From the NCBI RefSeq assembly GCF_015354735.1, contig NZ_JACEFJ010000002.1:124001-188000 (forward strand): a DNA stretch of 64,000 bases, in the 5' to 3' direction. The translations under genes were made by a program, and so were the position numbers. Positions within the stretch are counted from its first letter, which is position 1, and each line of letters opens with the position of its first letter. Positions 51,946 through 62,215 of this stretch are shown here, piece after piece. The notes beneath the pieces are model-generated. The model ran no database searches. It had not been told where the DNA came from and saw only the letters and a program-made list of their open reading frames with translations. Source of the stretch: Pararhodonellum marinum. Lineage in GTDB: Bacteria; Bacteroidota; Bacteroidia; Cytophagales; Cyclobacteriaceae.

Positions 51946-53436
51946 TCAGTATACCCTGTTTTTCCACAGTTTAGTTTCCGTGTTGTTGAGGTCAATCAGG
52001 TAACCATTGACCACGGCATATTTCATGGTTTCACCTTCGGCCAAGAAGAAATTGGCAGGGCTTCCAGGTTTGACACCATATGGAATATTTTCCCGCTCTT
52101 TTAATATCACCAAAGGCAATTCATGGAGGTCTCCAGCCTTTCCTTCCTGGACCTTTACCGCCAGATAACCCTCTTTCAATATTTCAAAAGCCTCTTCTGG
52201 GCTGATGGCCGTGGCATTGGGGAAAGTTTTATCATAGACTTTTCCTTCCTTGACCCTCAGTTTGGATGCATCCATTTCTTCATAACCATAAAAAACGGAT
52301 AGGTCACCCACATCGTCCAAGGCCCCGCTTACAGCATAGCCTTCCTCGCTCTCTGATTCCCTTCTCTTGATCCCCAAATCAACCTGAAAAGTCTGGCCTT
52401 CCCTTTCTATCTGGACTGATTTCAAGATTAGATCCATCAATTTGGTATTATTGTCAGGGATGCTATAGTAATCCGATAAATCATGGTCCACATAAGAACC
52501 CAGAGCAATTTCTTGAAGGGCATGCAGGATAATCATAAAATTAAGTTTTCTGATGTACTGCTTTTCCGGATCATCAGGATAGCCACCGGATTCGATAAGG
52601 ATGGTGCTGGTTCCCCATTTTTGAAAGTTATCCCCAAAAGCCCTGGGCTCGAAGGCGTCATCATATTTGCCGACTTTCCCTGGCACAACTTCCTGAAGCA
52701 GCTCATTCATGCCTATGATGACTTGCATGGCCGCTTTTCTGACCTCATTCACCTCAGTTTCAAAATTGTAAGCCGGTGCCAACACGGAAATGGTGGCAGG
52801 TTCTGGGCTGCGCTCCGCATTGTAGTAAATTTGTTGGTCGTGAAGGTTAAAACCAAAATCAGCCCCAAAATCTTCTCTGGCCTTTTTTAGGATGACCGCT
52901 TCGGGAGAAACTTCCCTGATGGCATCCCGGTTAAGGTCTATGCCATACGCATTGCGTCGCTCAAAGACCTCTGCCCCATCGGGATTGACCATTGGAATGA
53001 ATTTTAAGGTCAGTGCTTCCCTGATCAGATTTCTCAATTCATCAAATGCATCTGCCTCTCCTTCCAGAAAATTAAACAGGTCAAACAAAGCCATGGTTGC
53101 CGTACTCTCGTTACCATGCATCTGCGACCAAAGTAAAACCTTCACAGGTCCTTCCCCATGGGTCAACTGAAAAATTTCCCTTCCTTCCACAGACTTTCCC
53201 AGTTCTTCTATCTGAAACAAAGCTTTCCTTCCTTCAATCAATGGCTTTATGTCCACATGTTTGAACCGACGGTGGGTAATGGCCGGCTCTTGGAAACTTT
53301 CATAAGCTTGATCTAGAAGCTCCCTGTCCGCTGGTTTTTCTTTTGGCTGGCTTTTTTCCGGCCCACAGGATACGAAAAGTAAAAATGCGAAAATACTCAA
53401 GTAAAAAGGGGTGGAGCAGATTAAATGTTTGTTCAT
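51946..53436 (-). CDS. M14-family zinc carboxypeptidase, lipoprotein
   Basis: A lipobox ('LLFVSCGPEK') precedes the M14 domain (496 aa total). Zinc ligands are in 'MHGNEST' (His, Glu; near residue 107) and 'NLHDQQ' (His; near 200); 'NPDGAEVFERRNAYGIDLNRD' is the substrate-binding segment and 'TSTILIESGGYPD' carries the catalytic Glu. It is probably periplasmic or surface-exposed. It converges with the Ppx/GppA gene (2 nt between stops) and is divergent from a dipeptide epimerase gene, hinting at a common peptide-use role. Confidence 0.9.
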   Translation of the reverse strand: MNKHLICSTPFYLSIFAFLLFVSCGPEKSQPKEKPADRELLDQAYESFQEPAITHRRFKHVDIKPLIEGRKALFQIEELGKSVEGREIFQLTHGEGPVKVLLWSQMHGNESTATMALFDLFNFLEGEADAFDELRNLIREALTLKFIPMVNPDGAEVFERRNAYGIDLNRDAIREVSPEAVILKKAREDFGADFGFNLHDQQIYYNAERSPEPATISVLAPAYNFETEVNEVRKAAMQVIIGMNELLQEVVPGKVGKYDDAFEPRAFGDNFQKWGTSTILIESGGYPDDPEKQYIRKLNFMIILHALQEIALGSYVDHDLSDYYSIPDNNTKLMDLILKSVQIEREGQTFQVDLGIKRRESESEEGYAVSGALDDVGDLSVFYGYEEMDASKLRVKEGKVYDKTFPNATAISPEEAFEILKEGYLAVKVQEGKAGDLHELPLVILKERENIPYGVKPGSPANFFLAEGETMKYAVVNGYLIDLNNTETKLWKNRVY

Positions 53437-53558
53437 AAAGTGCAGGGGTCAAGCAATCAAAATTTCTTGTGAAACGAATATTTACTTATTTGGTGCCAAA
53501 ATAATAAACTTAGGTTTAAATTTACCCTTTCTTTCACAGTAAAACTCATTAACTGAAT

Positions 53559-54569
53559 ATGAAACTTCAGATCCTAGTCAAAGAGCTTCCTTTAAAACAT
53601 ACTTTTACCATTGCGCACCAAAGCAGGGATACGCAGGAGACTTTGATTGTGAGGCTGGAGGAAAATGGGCTAGAGGGGTTGGGAGAATCGACCACCAATC
53701 CCTTTTATGACATGACGGTGGAAAACATGCAGGCTTGTTTGGAAGAAGCAAGGGAAATTGTGGAGCAAGGTGGATGGGAAACTCCAGAAGCGCTATGGAA
53801 GCAAACCAATACCATTTTTTCCAAGAATCCTTTCGCACAATGTGCCTTAGATATGGCAGCCTGGGACTTGTTTACAAAAAAAAGAGGCAAGAAACTGTAC
53901 GAATACCTCGGTTTGAAAACCGAAGACATCCCTACCACCAATTTTACCATAGGCATCGATACAGTGGAAAACATGGTCAAAAAAATGAAGGAGGTCCACT
54001 GGCCCATTTACAAAATCAAACTGGGTACCGCCTATGACCTTGAGATTATCAAAGAACTCAGAAAGCATACCGACGCGGTATTCCGCATAGATGCCAACTG
54101 CGCCTGGTCTGCCGAAGAGGCCATCCACAATTCCGAGGAAATGGTAAAATTGAATGTGGAATTTATGGAACAGCCGCTTGGAAAGGATGATTTTGAAGGA
54201 ATGCGTGAAGTGTATCGATACAGCAAGCTCCCCTTGATCGCGGATGAGAGCTGCATCGTTGAATCAGATGTTAAAAAATGTCACGGATTTTTCCATGGGA
54301 TCAATGTCAAACTGGTAAAAGCAGGAGGCATCACCCCGGGACTTCTCATGCTACATGAAGCCAAATCCCTGGGCATGAAAACCATGGTGGGTTGTATGAC
54401 GGAATCTTCCATCGGTATTACCGCCATTGCCCATATTGCCCCTTTGTTGGATTATGTAGACATGGATGGGGCCATGCTGCTTGCCAAAGACATCGCCAAA
54501 GGAGTCCTGATTACTACGGATCAAGTGGTATTTCCTGCGGGAAACGGAATAGGCGCCGTGCTTTTGTGA
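53559..54569 (+). CDS. Dipeptide epimerase (L-Ala-D/L-Glu type), enolase superfamily
   Basis: The 336-residue protein has the muconate-lactonizing subgroup motifs: 'YKIKLG' (K-x-K, near 150), 'FRIDANCAWS' (first metal Asp), 'EFMEQPLG' (Glu), 'LIADESCI' (Asp-Glu) and 'VKLVKAGGI' (second catalytic Lys). This fits the AEE group, which epimerises Ala-Glu from peptidoglycan turnover. The divergent neighbouring carboxypeptidase supports peptide recycling. Confidence 0.9.
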   Translation: MKLQILVKELPLKHTFTIAHQSRDTQETLIVRLEENGLEGLGESTTNPFYDMTVENMQACLEEAREIVEQGGWETPEALWKQTNTIFSKNPFAQCALDMAAWDLFTKKRGKKLYEYLGLKTEDIPTTNFTIGIDTVENMVKKMKEVHWPIYKIKLGTAYDLEIIKELRKHTDAVFRIDANCAWSAEEAIHNSEEMVKLNVEFMEQPLGKDDFEGMREVYRYSKLPLIADESCIVESDVKKCHGFFHGINVKLVKAGGITPGLLMLHEAKSLGMKTMVGCMTESSIGITAIAHIAPLLDYVDMDGAMLLAKDIAKGVLITTDQVVFPAGNGIGAVLL

Positions 54570-54668
54570 TTTGAGAATTTAACGGGGAATGAAGATTTTA
54601 CCAGTCAAAAAGTTTTTTTGAAGCTTTATGTTTTTGCATGAGAGGAGGAATGAAATCCATCCCTGAAA

Positions 54669-55487
54669 TTATCTTTCTGATGCACCCGCCGCCTTTTTGG
54701 CTTCTTCCCAATAGACATCCATTTCCGCCAGGCTCATGTCTTCGATCTTCTTTCCAGCAGATTTTGCTGCCGCCTCCAAATATTGAAACCTGTGGATAAA
54801 TTTTCTGTTGGTCCGCTCCAGAGCTTCCTCAGGGTTGATGTCAATAAACCTGGCATAGTTGATCAGGGAAAAAAGCAGATCTCCAAACTCAGCGGTGGCT
54901 TTCTCCTTGTCGATGTATTTTTCATCCATGGCATTGAATTCCGATTTGAATTCCTGCATTTCCTCCTCTACCTTTTCCCATACCTGATGCTTTTCTTCCC
55001 AGTCAAAACCCACTCCCCTGGCTTTTTCCTGGATGCGCATGGATTTGATCAGTGCTGGAAGAGACCGGGGGACACCACCCAATACCGACCGGTTACCCTT
55101 TTCCTGAAGTTTGATTTTTTCCCAGTTTTGTTTGACCACTTCCTCATCATTGGCCACGGTATCGGCATAGATGTGGGGATGCCTTCGGATCAGCTTTTCG
55201 CAAAGGGCATCGATAACGGTTCCCATGTCAAATGCCTCCTTTTCTGCCCCGATGCGTGCATAAAAAACGATGTGTAAAAGAATGTCACCCAATTCTTTCT
55301 TTATTTCTTCCAAATCATGGTCTAGAATTGCATCCGAAAGTTCGAAAGTCTCTTCTATGGTCAAATGGCGCAGACTTTCAAGGGTTTGTTTGCGGTCCCA
55401 AGGACATTGCTCCCTGAGTTCATCCATAATGGTCAGCAAACGATCAAAAGCTTTGAGCTGATTTTCTCGGGAAGTCAAGGCAGACAT
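54669..55487 (-). CDS. mazG: Nucleoside triphosphate pyrophosphohydrolase MazG
   Basis: Tandem MazG domains are visible: 'CPWDRKQTLESLRHLTIEETFELSDAI' and 'ELGDILLHIVFYARI' in the first (E-E-x-x-E and E-x-x-D metal motifs) and 'EFGDLLFSLINYARFI' in the second. The 272-residue length is usual. MazG hydrolyses non-canonical and other NTPs. It is monocistronic between convergent and divergent neighbours. Confidence 0.95.
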   Translation of the reverse strand: MSALTSRENQLKAFDRLLTIMDELREQCPWDRKQTLESLRHLTIEETFELSDAILDHDLEEIKKELGDILLHIVFYARIGAEKEAFDMGTVIDALCEKLIRRHPHIYADTVANDEEVVKQNWEKIKLQEKGNRSVLGGVPRSLPALIKSMRIQEKARGVGFDWEEKHQVWEKVEEEMQEFKSEFNAMDEKYIDKEKATAEFGDLLFSLINYARFIDINPEEALERTNRKFIHRFQYLEAAAKSAGKKIEDMSLAEMDVYWEEAKKAAGASER

Positions 55488-55559
55488 AAATAAGGGAAAC
55501 TATAAATTGGATGTGGACGTTTTGAAAGTAATATGTAAATTTGTGCAAATTAATTGGAT

Positions 55560-55790
55560 ATGGCAACTCTCTATTTAACATTAGGATTTCTGGCGCTGTT
55601 TTTCATTTTGATGTCTGTAAGGCTGATCTTTTTGAAAAACGGAGAATTTAAAGGCACCTGTGCCTCCCAAAACCCATTTTTGAATAAGGAGGGAGGCACC
55701 TGTGGTTACTGTGGTAAAACAGTGGACTCCAGCAGTGCCTGTGGCAATCCAGACAATGAAGTGGACAAAGTAATGGCCAAATTCAAATAA
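55560..55790 (+). CDS. Small membrane protein with a Cys-rich tail
   Basis: From the ATG at 55560 (the frame also has a TTG two codons before it) the 76-residue product has one N-terminal membrane helix ('YLTLGFLALFFILMSVRLIFL') and a tail with 'GTCASQNPF', 'GTCGYCGK' and 'SSACGNPD', suggesting a metal or Fe-S-type site. I recall such short proteins in Bacteroidota but no function. It precedes glmM by 61 nt. Confidence 0.7.
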   Translation: MATLYLTLGFLALFFILMSVRLIFLKNGEFKGTCASQNPFLNKEGGTCGYCGKTVDSSSACGNPDNEVDKVMAKFK

Positions 55791-55851
55791 ACACCTGACT
55801 CCTGTGCTACTTCGCATGGGATTTTTTAATCAACAAATAATTCTTTAACAA

Positions 55852-57243
55852 GTGGCATTAATCAAATCGATTTCCGGTATCAGAGGTACCATAGGTGGTC
55901 AAGCAGGTCAAGGCTTGACACCATTGGATGTGGTCAAATTTACAGCCGCCTATGGGGCTTGGGTCCTTGACCGTACCCAAAATGCCAAGGTGGTAATCGG
56001 CAGGGATGCGAGGATTTCGGGGGAAATGGTCTCCAAACTGGTAGCAGCTACCCTGCAGGGAATGGGAATTCATGTGATTGATCTGGGTCTCAGTACTACA
56101 CCTACTGTGGAATTTGCGGTTCCTTTAGAAAAAGCAGGCGGTGGAATCATCCTGACAGCAAGCCACAATCCCATACAATGGAATGCCCTGAAATTATTGA
56201 ATGATAAAGGGGAATTTATTTCTGACGCCGAGGGACAGGACATTCTGAAGCGTGCGGAAGCCGAAGACTTCACTTTTGCAGAAGTCAAAAAACTGGGTAA
56301 ATATACCTTGATTGAAGATTATATAGATCGGCACATTGAGCATGTATTGAGCCTATCATTGGTAGATCCTGAGGCCATCGCGGCCCGGAACTTCAAAGTG
56401 GTCATTGATTGTGTCAATTCTACAGGTGGTATCGCACTGCCCAAGTTATTGAATGCACTTGGTGTTGCCGTAATAGAAGAAATGCATTGCAAACCGGACG
56501 GAAATTTTCCCCATAATCCAGAACCTCTACCGGAAAACCTAAGGGATATCTCGGAGAAACTGGCCAAGGGAAAATTTGATTTAGGCATTGTGGTCGATCC
56601 GGATGTGGACCGTTTGGCTTTCATCAACGAGGATGGAACGCCATTTGGAGAGGAATATACCTTGGTGGCTGTGGCAGACTATGTGTTGTCCCAAACACCC
56701 GGCAATACCGTTTCAAACCTGAGTTCGACCAGGGCACTTCGGGACGTGACCGAAAAAAGGAATGGCATTTACCATGCCGCTGCTGTGGGTGAGGTGAATG
56801 TGGTAGAGAAGATGAAAGAAGTGAATGCCGTGATTGGGGGTGAAGGCAACGGCGGTATCATCTATCCAGAATCCCATTATGGTCGGGATGCTTTGGTGGG
56901 TATCGGGTTGTTCCTGACTCATCTGGCTAAATTCGGAAAGACTGTATCTCGTCTGAGGGCCTCCTATCCCAACTATTACATCTCAAAAAACAAGATTGAG
57001 CTTACTCCCGAAATTGATGTAGACCTGATTTTGAAGGAAATAAAGCAAAAGTATATCAAACAGCCCATCAATGACATCGATGGGGTGAAGGTGGAATTTG
57101 AAAAGGAATGGGTTCACCTGAGAAAATCAAATACCGAACCCATTATCCGCATCTATTCCGAGTCAGAATCTCAAGCAACTGCAGAGCATTTGGCCAATAA
57201 AATCATATTGGACATCAAAGAAGTCATCAAGGCCTCTGTTTGA
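55852..57243 (+). CDS. glmM: Phosphoglucosamine mutase (GlmM-type)
   Basis: The 463-residue protein opens 'LIKSISGIRGTIGG' and contains the active-site 'TASHNPIQWNALKLL' (phosphoserine), 'VVDPDVDRLAFINEDG' (metal) and 'GEGNGGIIYPESHYGRDAL' (sugar-binding). The start codon is GTG, giving the usual M-A-L-I-K-S start; no ATG fits. It converts glucosamine-6-P to glucosamine-1-P for cell-wall precursors. The cysteine desulfurase follows after a 74-nt gap. Confidence 0.92.
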   Translation: MALIKSISGIRGTIGGQAGQGLTPLDVVKFTAAYGAWVLDRTQNAKVVIGRDARISGEMVSKLVAATLQGMGIHVIDLGLSTTPTVEFAVPLEKAGGGIILTASHNPIQWNALKLLNDKGEFISDAEGQDILKRAEAEDFTFAEVKKLGKYTLIEDYIDRHIEHVLSLSLVDPEAIAARNFKVVIDCVNSTGGIALPKLLNALGVAVIEEMHCKPDGNFPHNPEPLPENLRDISEKLAKGKFDLGIVVDPDVDRLAFINEDGTPFGEEYTLVAVADYVLSQTPGNTVSNLSSTRALRDVTEKRNGIYHAAAVGEVNVVEKMKEVNAVIGGEGNGGIIYPESHYGRDALVGIGLFLTHLAKFGKTVSRLRASYPNYYISKNKIELTPEIDVDLILKEIKQKYIKQPINDIDGVKVEFEKEWVHLRKSNTEPIIRIYSESESQATAEHLANKIILDIKEVIKASV

Positions 57244-57317
57244 TGTACCTGCGATAGGAAGTCGTCCAAAACAATTTGGGATCCTTTAAGCAAAAGAATT
57301 ATATAAACCCAGTAGAG

Positions 57318-58460
57318 ATGAGAGTGTATTTAGACAACGCCGCCACCACCGCCATGGATGAGCGAGTGATAGAAGCCATGCTTCCTTACATGAAGGACCA
57401 CTACGGAAACCCATCCTCTGTCCATAGTCATGGAAGGGAAGTACGCACTGCCATAGAGCGGTCCAGAAAGAAAGTCGCTGAATTGCTCAATGCCGCTCCG
57501 TCGGAAATCTTTTTTACATCAGGAGGCACCGAGGCCGATAATACCGCCTTGGTTTGTGGCATTGCCACCCATGGAATCCAACACGCCATCAGCTCCCCTA
57601 TCGAACACCACGCTGTGCTGCACACTTTGGAAAGTTGTGCCAAAAAGGGTCAGGTAAAACTCAGCCTTTTGGATGTCAATCAGAAGGGTGATCTGGATTT
57701 GGATCAATTGGAAACTTTGCTCAAAACCCATCCAAACAGCTTGGTATCCCTGATGCATGCCAACAATGAAATAGGAAATATCAATGATTTGGATCAGATT
57801 GGGCAGCTTTGCAGGGAATACGGGGCTTTTTTCCACTCCGATACCGTACAGACCATAGGACATTACAGGCATGATCTGAAAAGCCTGCCAGTAGATTCCA
57901 TCGTTGCAGGCGGCCATAAATTCCATGGACCAAAAGGCTCTGGATTTCTTTACGTTGACAAAGCCAAAAAAATACACCCTTTCATCTATGGAGGCGCACA
58001 GGAAAGAAACATGCGTGGCGGTACCGAAAATGTGATCGGCATTATCGGCATTGCCAAGGCGCTGGAATTGGCCTATGAAGACATGGATGGGCACCGTAAA
58101 CACATTGAGCAATTGAAACTACATTTTATCCATGCTTTGCAAAACCATATCCCAGGGATTGCTTTCAATGGTCAATCTGGGGACTTGGAAAAAAGCTTGT
58201 ATACGGTTTTGAATGTTAGCTTACCCCCTTCTGAAGAAAACAGCGGGATGTTGTTGTTTAACCTTGACTTGAATGGAATTTCGGCCTCAGGGGGATCTGC
58301 CTGCAGCAGCGGGGCCAGTGTGGGTTCCCATGTACTAAGGGCGCTCAAGTCCGATCCTCACAGGGATTCGGTCCGGTTCTCTTTCAGTAGGTTCAATACG
58401 CTAGAAGAAGTTAACTACACCGTAGAAAAGTTGAAAGAACTATACCCTGTGCAGGTGTAA
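57318..58460 (+). CDS. Cysteine desulfurase (NifS/IscS-type)
   Basis: Start at 57318 gives 380 residues with 'VYLDNAATTAMDERV'; a TTG start 42 nt upstream would add 14 residues. PLP Lys lies in 'AGGHKFHGPKGSGF', and the mobile Cys loop is 'SGGSACSSGASVGSHVL'. It removes sulfur from Cys for Fe-S clusters or tRNA thiolation. It is not in an isc or suf cluster here. Confidence 0.92.
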   Translation: MRVYLDNAATTAMDERVIEAMLPYMKDHYGNPSSVHSHGREVRTAIERSRKKVAELLNAAPSEIFFTSGGTEADNTALVCGIATHGIQHAISSPIEHHAVLHTLESCAKKGQVKLSLLDVNQKGDLDLDQLETLLKTHPNSLVSLMHANNEIGNINDLDQIGQLCREYGAFFHSDTVQTIGHYRHDLKSLPVDSIVAGGHKFHGPKGSGFLYVDKAKKIHPFIYGGAQERNMRGGTENVIGIIGIAKALELAYEDMDGHRKHIEQLKLHFIHALQNHIPGIAFNGQSGDLEKSLYTVLNVSLPPSEENSGMLLFNLDLNGISASGGSACSSGASVGSHVLRALKSDPHRDSVRFSFSRFNTLEEVNYTVEKLKELYPVQV

Positions 58461-58620
58461 AGCAAGTCGGGTTTTTTCGCATTATGCCCTCTTTCTTTTG
58501 TCCCAGTCTCATATCCCGGCTTTCTACATTTTATCTCGTTTCCCCAGGCGATGCATAGGGCATAAATTGCCTTACTCAACATCTGGTTGTAAGTCTGATA
58601 CCTTTTTGGAATTGAAAAAA

Positions 58621-59574
58621 CTAAAAAGGCAACTTGCCCAAATCAACATTTCCTCCCGAGAGGATGATGCCTACTTTTTGACCCATAAACCTGTCCTTGT
58701 TTTTCAGCAGTGCAGCCAAAGGCACTGCACAACTGGGTTCAATGATGATTTTCATTCTTTCATAAATGAGCCGCATGGCCTCAATAATCTCACCATCATC
58801 CACTGTCAACACATCATCCACATGCTCCATCATCAAATCAAAATTTATTCCCCCCATAGAGGTCAACAGGCCATCGGCAATCGTCTGGGGTCCTTCCATG
58901 GGAACCCGTTTTCCGGCTTTGAAGGATTGATATGCGTCATCAGCCCCTGAAGGTTCTGCGGCTATCACGGCTGTGTTGGGGGACAAATAGTGGGTCACCA
59001 AAGCGGTCCCTCCCAGTAAACCTCCTCCTCCCACAGGGGCCATCAGGGTATCAAAGGCAATGCCTTCCTCCCACATCTCCAATGCACATGTGGCCTGACC
59101 CTCTATGACATCCCAGTCCTCAAAAGGAGGGATAAACCTGGCACCTGTTTTTTTCACTACCTCTTCCAGGGTACTTTCTCTAGCTTTGAGTGTGGGGTCA
59201 CATTCGATGATGTCACCACCGTAGGACCTGACTGCCTTTTTTTTGATTTCCGGGGCATTGGACGGCATCACAATGTAAGCTTTGATTCCAGCCACAGAAG
59301 CTGCCCGGGCCAGTGCTGCGGCATGGTTTCCGCTGGAATGGGTAGCTACTCCCTTTTCTTTTTCCTCTGGCCTAAGCTTCAGGACCGCATTCGCCGCCCC
59401 CCTTGCTTTGAATGCACCTACTTTCTGGAAATTTTCGCATTTGAAAAAAATTTTACATCCAGCGATTTCATCTATGGCTGAATTGGTCAGGATGGGTGTC
59501 CGGTGAATAAAAGGCTGAATCCGCTCGTGGGCCCTGCGAATATCAGATAAAGAGGGTTTGGATTTTTGGCTCAT
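58621..59574 (-). CDS. PLP-dependent serine/threonine dehydratase or serine racemase-type enzyme
   Basis: The 317-residue fold-type II enzyme shows 'FFKCENFQKVGAFKARGAANA' (PLP Lys, near 58), 'SSGNHAAALARAA', 'VGGGGLLGG' (phosphate loop) and 'IILSGGNVDLGKL'. Length without a regulatory domain fits catabolic threonine dehydratase/serine racemase-like proteins. The substrate cannot be decided. It lies alone; 160 nt of empty DNA separate it from the desulfurase stop. Confidence 0.87.
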   Translation of the reverse strand: MSQKSKPSLSDIRRAHERIQPFIHRTPILTNSAIDEIAGCKIFFKCENFQKVGAFKARGAANAVLKLRPEEKEKGVATHSSGNHAAALARAASVAGIKAYIVMPSNAPEIKKKAVRSYGGDIIECDPTLKARESTLEEVVKKTGARFIPPFEDWDVIEGQATCALEMWEEGIAFDTLMAPVGGGGLLGGTALVTHYLSPNTAVIAAEPSGADDAYQSFKAGKRVPMEGPQTIADGLLTSMGGINFDLMMEHVDDVLTVDDGEIIEAMRLIYERMKIIIEPSCAVPLAALLKNKDRFMGQKVGIILSGGNVDLGKLPF

Positions 59575-59610
59575 GGGAACCTAATGATAGTTTGGAGGGA
59601 AAATCATGAA

Positions 59611-60075
59611 TTAAAGAAAATGATAGAGAAAAACCAATACACCTGCAAAGGCAGGCTTCTTTTGGCCTTTGATCTCCAGTTTTACCTTGACCTCAGTTTT
59701 GATGGTTCCTCGGAGATTCTGAATACTCGAAAGGGTGGCAATCAGTCTGACCTCGTCATTGACCAAAACCGGATGGGCAAAACGCAGGTTTTCTATGCCA
59801 TAGTTGACCATCATCTTCAGGTTATCCACCTGAACAATCTGATCCCAAAGGTGGGGTACAAGTGAAAGGGTTAGGTAGCCGTGTGCTATGGTATTGCCAA
59901 ATGCCCCCTCTTTCTTCGCCTTTTCGGGATTGGTATGGATCCATTGGTGGTCTAGGGTCGCATCAGCAAATTGATTGATCTGTTCCTGGGTTATCTTATG
60001 GTAGGCTGATGCACCCAATTGTTGTCCGGCATACTGCTCAAATGCCTCAAAACTTCCGACTATAATTTTTTCCAT
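59611..60075 (-). CDS. MaoC-like hydratase/dehydratase
   Basis: The 154-residue hotdog-fold protein has 'FADATLDHQWIHTNPEKAKKEG' (the hydratase D-x-x-x-x-H motif) and 'NTIAHGYLTLSL'. This matches the single-domain MaoC family of (R)-enoyl-CoA hydratases and related proteins. It lies 37 nt upstream of the dehydratase-type gene on the same strand, so they may be cotranscribed. The physiological substrate is unknown. Confidence 0.9.
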   Translation of the reverse strand: MEKIIVGSFEAFEQYAGQQLGASAYHKITQEQINQFADATLDHQWIHTNPEKAKKEGAFGNTIAHGYLTLSLVPHLWDQIVQVDNLKMMVNYGIENLRFAHPVLVNDEVRLIATLSSIQNLRGTIKTEVKVKLEIKGQKKPAFAGVLVFLYHFL

Positions 60076-60373
60076 CGTTCAAATTAAACAATAATGTGGT
60101 GTCCCACAATCATAAACCTAATTTTGGGATTTTGAAAATTGACGCTAAAGCAAAATTAGAATATGCCTATTTGTAAAGCAATGACAGCTTACCGGGTATG
60201 AGAAAATCAAAAATCTTAACTTAAATTTTTCGGATATAAAAAAAGCCCGTTCATCCAACTAAAAATATTTTGTGAATCAAAAGACAAAAATAATTACTCC
60301 CTAATGATTGTTTTATAAAACTAATCAATAAATTTCAGCAGGTTTTAAAGATTTTATCCAAACTAAAGATTTT

Positions 60374-62212
60374 ATGAAACAAAGTCTAGGGCTGTTAATT
60401 CTTATGGCCATCCCATTATTTTTTAGCCTATCGGCACAGGCACAAAAAGAAGAAAAAGCCCATTCCATACTTGAGATGCAACAAGTCACTGAACTCAATG
60501 AGGATTATTCCATCAACCTGAAAACCACCCAAAGTCTTTTGATCCTGAACAAAGATGGGCTTGGTCACGGTGTCATCCTGATTCACTATGACAAACTGCG
60601 AAAAATCCAAAACTTTGAGGCCACCATCAGCAGTCCTTTAACCGGAAAGGTGATTAAAAAACTAAAATTGAAGGACCTTAATGATGTGGCCACCATATCA
60701 GACATCTCGGTCATGGATGACAGTCGAGTAAAATACTTTGAAATCAACACGGGTGTATTTCCAATTAAAGTGGAAACTTCCCTTGAAATGAAATATGTAG
60801 GCAACTACTATATGCCCACCTGGCAAGTGGTTCCTAAAACCCACCAAAAAGTCCTTTCCTCCAGTCTTGAACTGATTTATCCTGAGTCTTTGGGCATCCG
60901 CTACAAAACCCAAAACATCAATGTAGAACCCGAAACCGGTCAGGTTAATGGAAAAACAAAACTCAAATGGACTTTAGAAAACCTGGATCCACAGCCCAGT
61001 GACATCGATGAAGAAGATGATTTGTTCATCCGCTTGGGTCCTAAAAAATTCTCCTTGGAAGGCTATGCAAGTGAAATGGACAGTTGGGAGGGTTTGGCGA
61101 AATGGCAAAGTCAATTGAATAAAGGAAAAGATGAACTTCCTGGTCCCCTCAAAGCCGAAATAAAAAGCATGGTGGTTGGCCTAGAATCACCAGAAGAAAA
61201 AATTGCCAGATTGTACCGCTATCTTCAGGAAAATTACCGCTATGTCAGCATACAGTTGGGTATAGGGGGGTGGATGCCTACCGGAGCAGCAGAGGTCTAC
61301 AAATACAAATACGGGGATTGTAAGGGTTTGTCCAATCTGATGATGGCCATACTCAAAGAAGCAGGTGTACCTTCCAATTATACCATCGTGAGAGCTGGAC
61401 AAGACGCCAAAGACATCGATGTGGATTTCCCCTCCAACCAATTCAATCACATCATTTTGAAGGTGCCTTTGGAAGGAAAAGACCCAGTATGGTTGGAGTG
61501 TACCTCCACCTTGTTGCCTCCCGGATTTCTGGGTGACTTTACCATGAACAGGCATGTGTTGGTAGTGACAGAAGATGGGGGGTATTTGGACAAAACGCCA
61601 GACTACAGTGATTTAAGGTACAATACTGTTTTACATGAGGCCAATCTTGACCTGGATGACTTGGGCAATGCCCGAATCAAGGGTTCAAGATCTTTTCAGG
61701 GCCTGCCAGCTCAGTGGTTTGCATCCGCCATGCAACAGAGTGAGACCGAGAAAAAGAAATATGTATTGAATAAAATGAACCTCAAAGGCCTGGTGATCGA
61801 CCAATACGAATTAAATGTAGCCAAGGAGAACAACATTCCATCAGCAGAAATCAGTTATCAGGGCATTGTGCAGCAATATTTTCAAAACACTGCCAAGCGG
61901 ATCATGATCCAACCGCAGTTCGAGCCTTTGGAAACCGATATGCTGTCCAATAATTGCATCAAGTTGCAAGACCGTATTTCCATCAAAGCGCACCGCAACT
62001 TAGAGCCTGAAGCACCATTGCTTGACTTTCTTCAGGAGGAAGAAAATTACAAATCATCGCTGAAAATGTCTTTTTCAGACAATACTTTAACCATGGACAG
62101 AACTGTGGAAATTAATTTTCCAGAAGACATGACCAAAGAGGACAAGCAGCAGGTCCTTAAAACCATCAACGGGCTGCACAACAAAACCTTATTTTTCAAA
62201 AAATTAGATTGA
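60374..62212 (+). CDS. DUF3857/transglutaminase-like exported protein
   Basis: A signal peptide ('LLILMAIPLFFSLSAQAQ') precedes a DUF3857 domain (about 30-230) and a transglutaminase-like domain near residue 290-380 with catalytic Cys in 'KYKYGDCKGLSNLMMAIL' and the His in 'PSNQFNHIILKV'. A beta-rich C-terminal part completes the 612 residues. The family is Bacteroidota-typical, of unknown role, often in tandem copies. The next gene starts 3 nt after its stop. Confidence 0.9.
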   Translation: MKQSLGLLILMAIPLFFSLSAQAQKEEKAHSILEMQQVTELNEDYSINLKTTQSLLILNKDGLGHGVILIHYDKLRKIQNFEATISSPLTGKVIKKLKLKDLNDVATISDISVMDDSRVKYFEINTGVFPIKVETSLEMKYVGNYYMPTWQVVPKTHQKVLSSSLELIYPESLGIRYKTQNINVEPETGQVNGKTKLKWTLENLDPQPSDIDEEDDLFIRLGPKKFSLEGYASEMDSWEGLAKWQSQLNKGKDELPGPLKAEIKSMVVGLESPEEKIARLYRYLQENYRYVSIQLGIGGWMPTGAAEVYKYKYGDCKGLSNLMMAILKEAGVPSNYTIVRAGQDAKDIDVDFPSNQFNHIILKVPLEGKDPVWLECTSTLLPPGFLGDFTMNRHVLVVTEDGGYLDKTPDYSDLRYNTVLHEANLDLDDLGNARIKGSRSFQGLPAQWFASAMQQSETEKKKYVLNKMNLKGLVIDQYELNVAKENNIPSAEISYQGIVQQYFQNTAKRIMIQPQFEPLETDMLSNNCIKLQDRISIKAHRNLEPEAPLLDFLQEEENYKSSLKMSFSDNTLTMDRTVEINFPEDMTKEDKQQVLKTINGLHNKTLFFKKLD

Positions 62213-62215
62213 CCC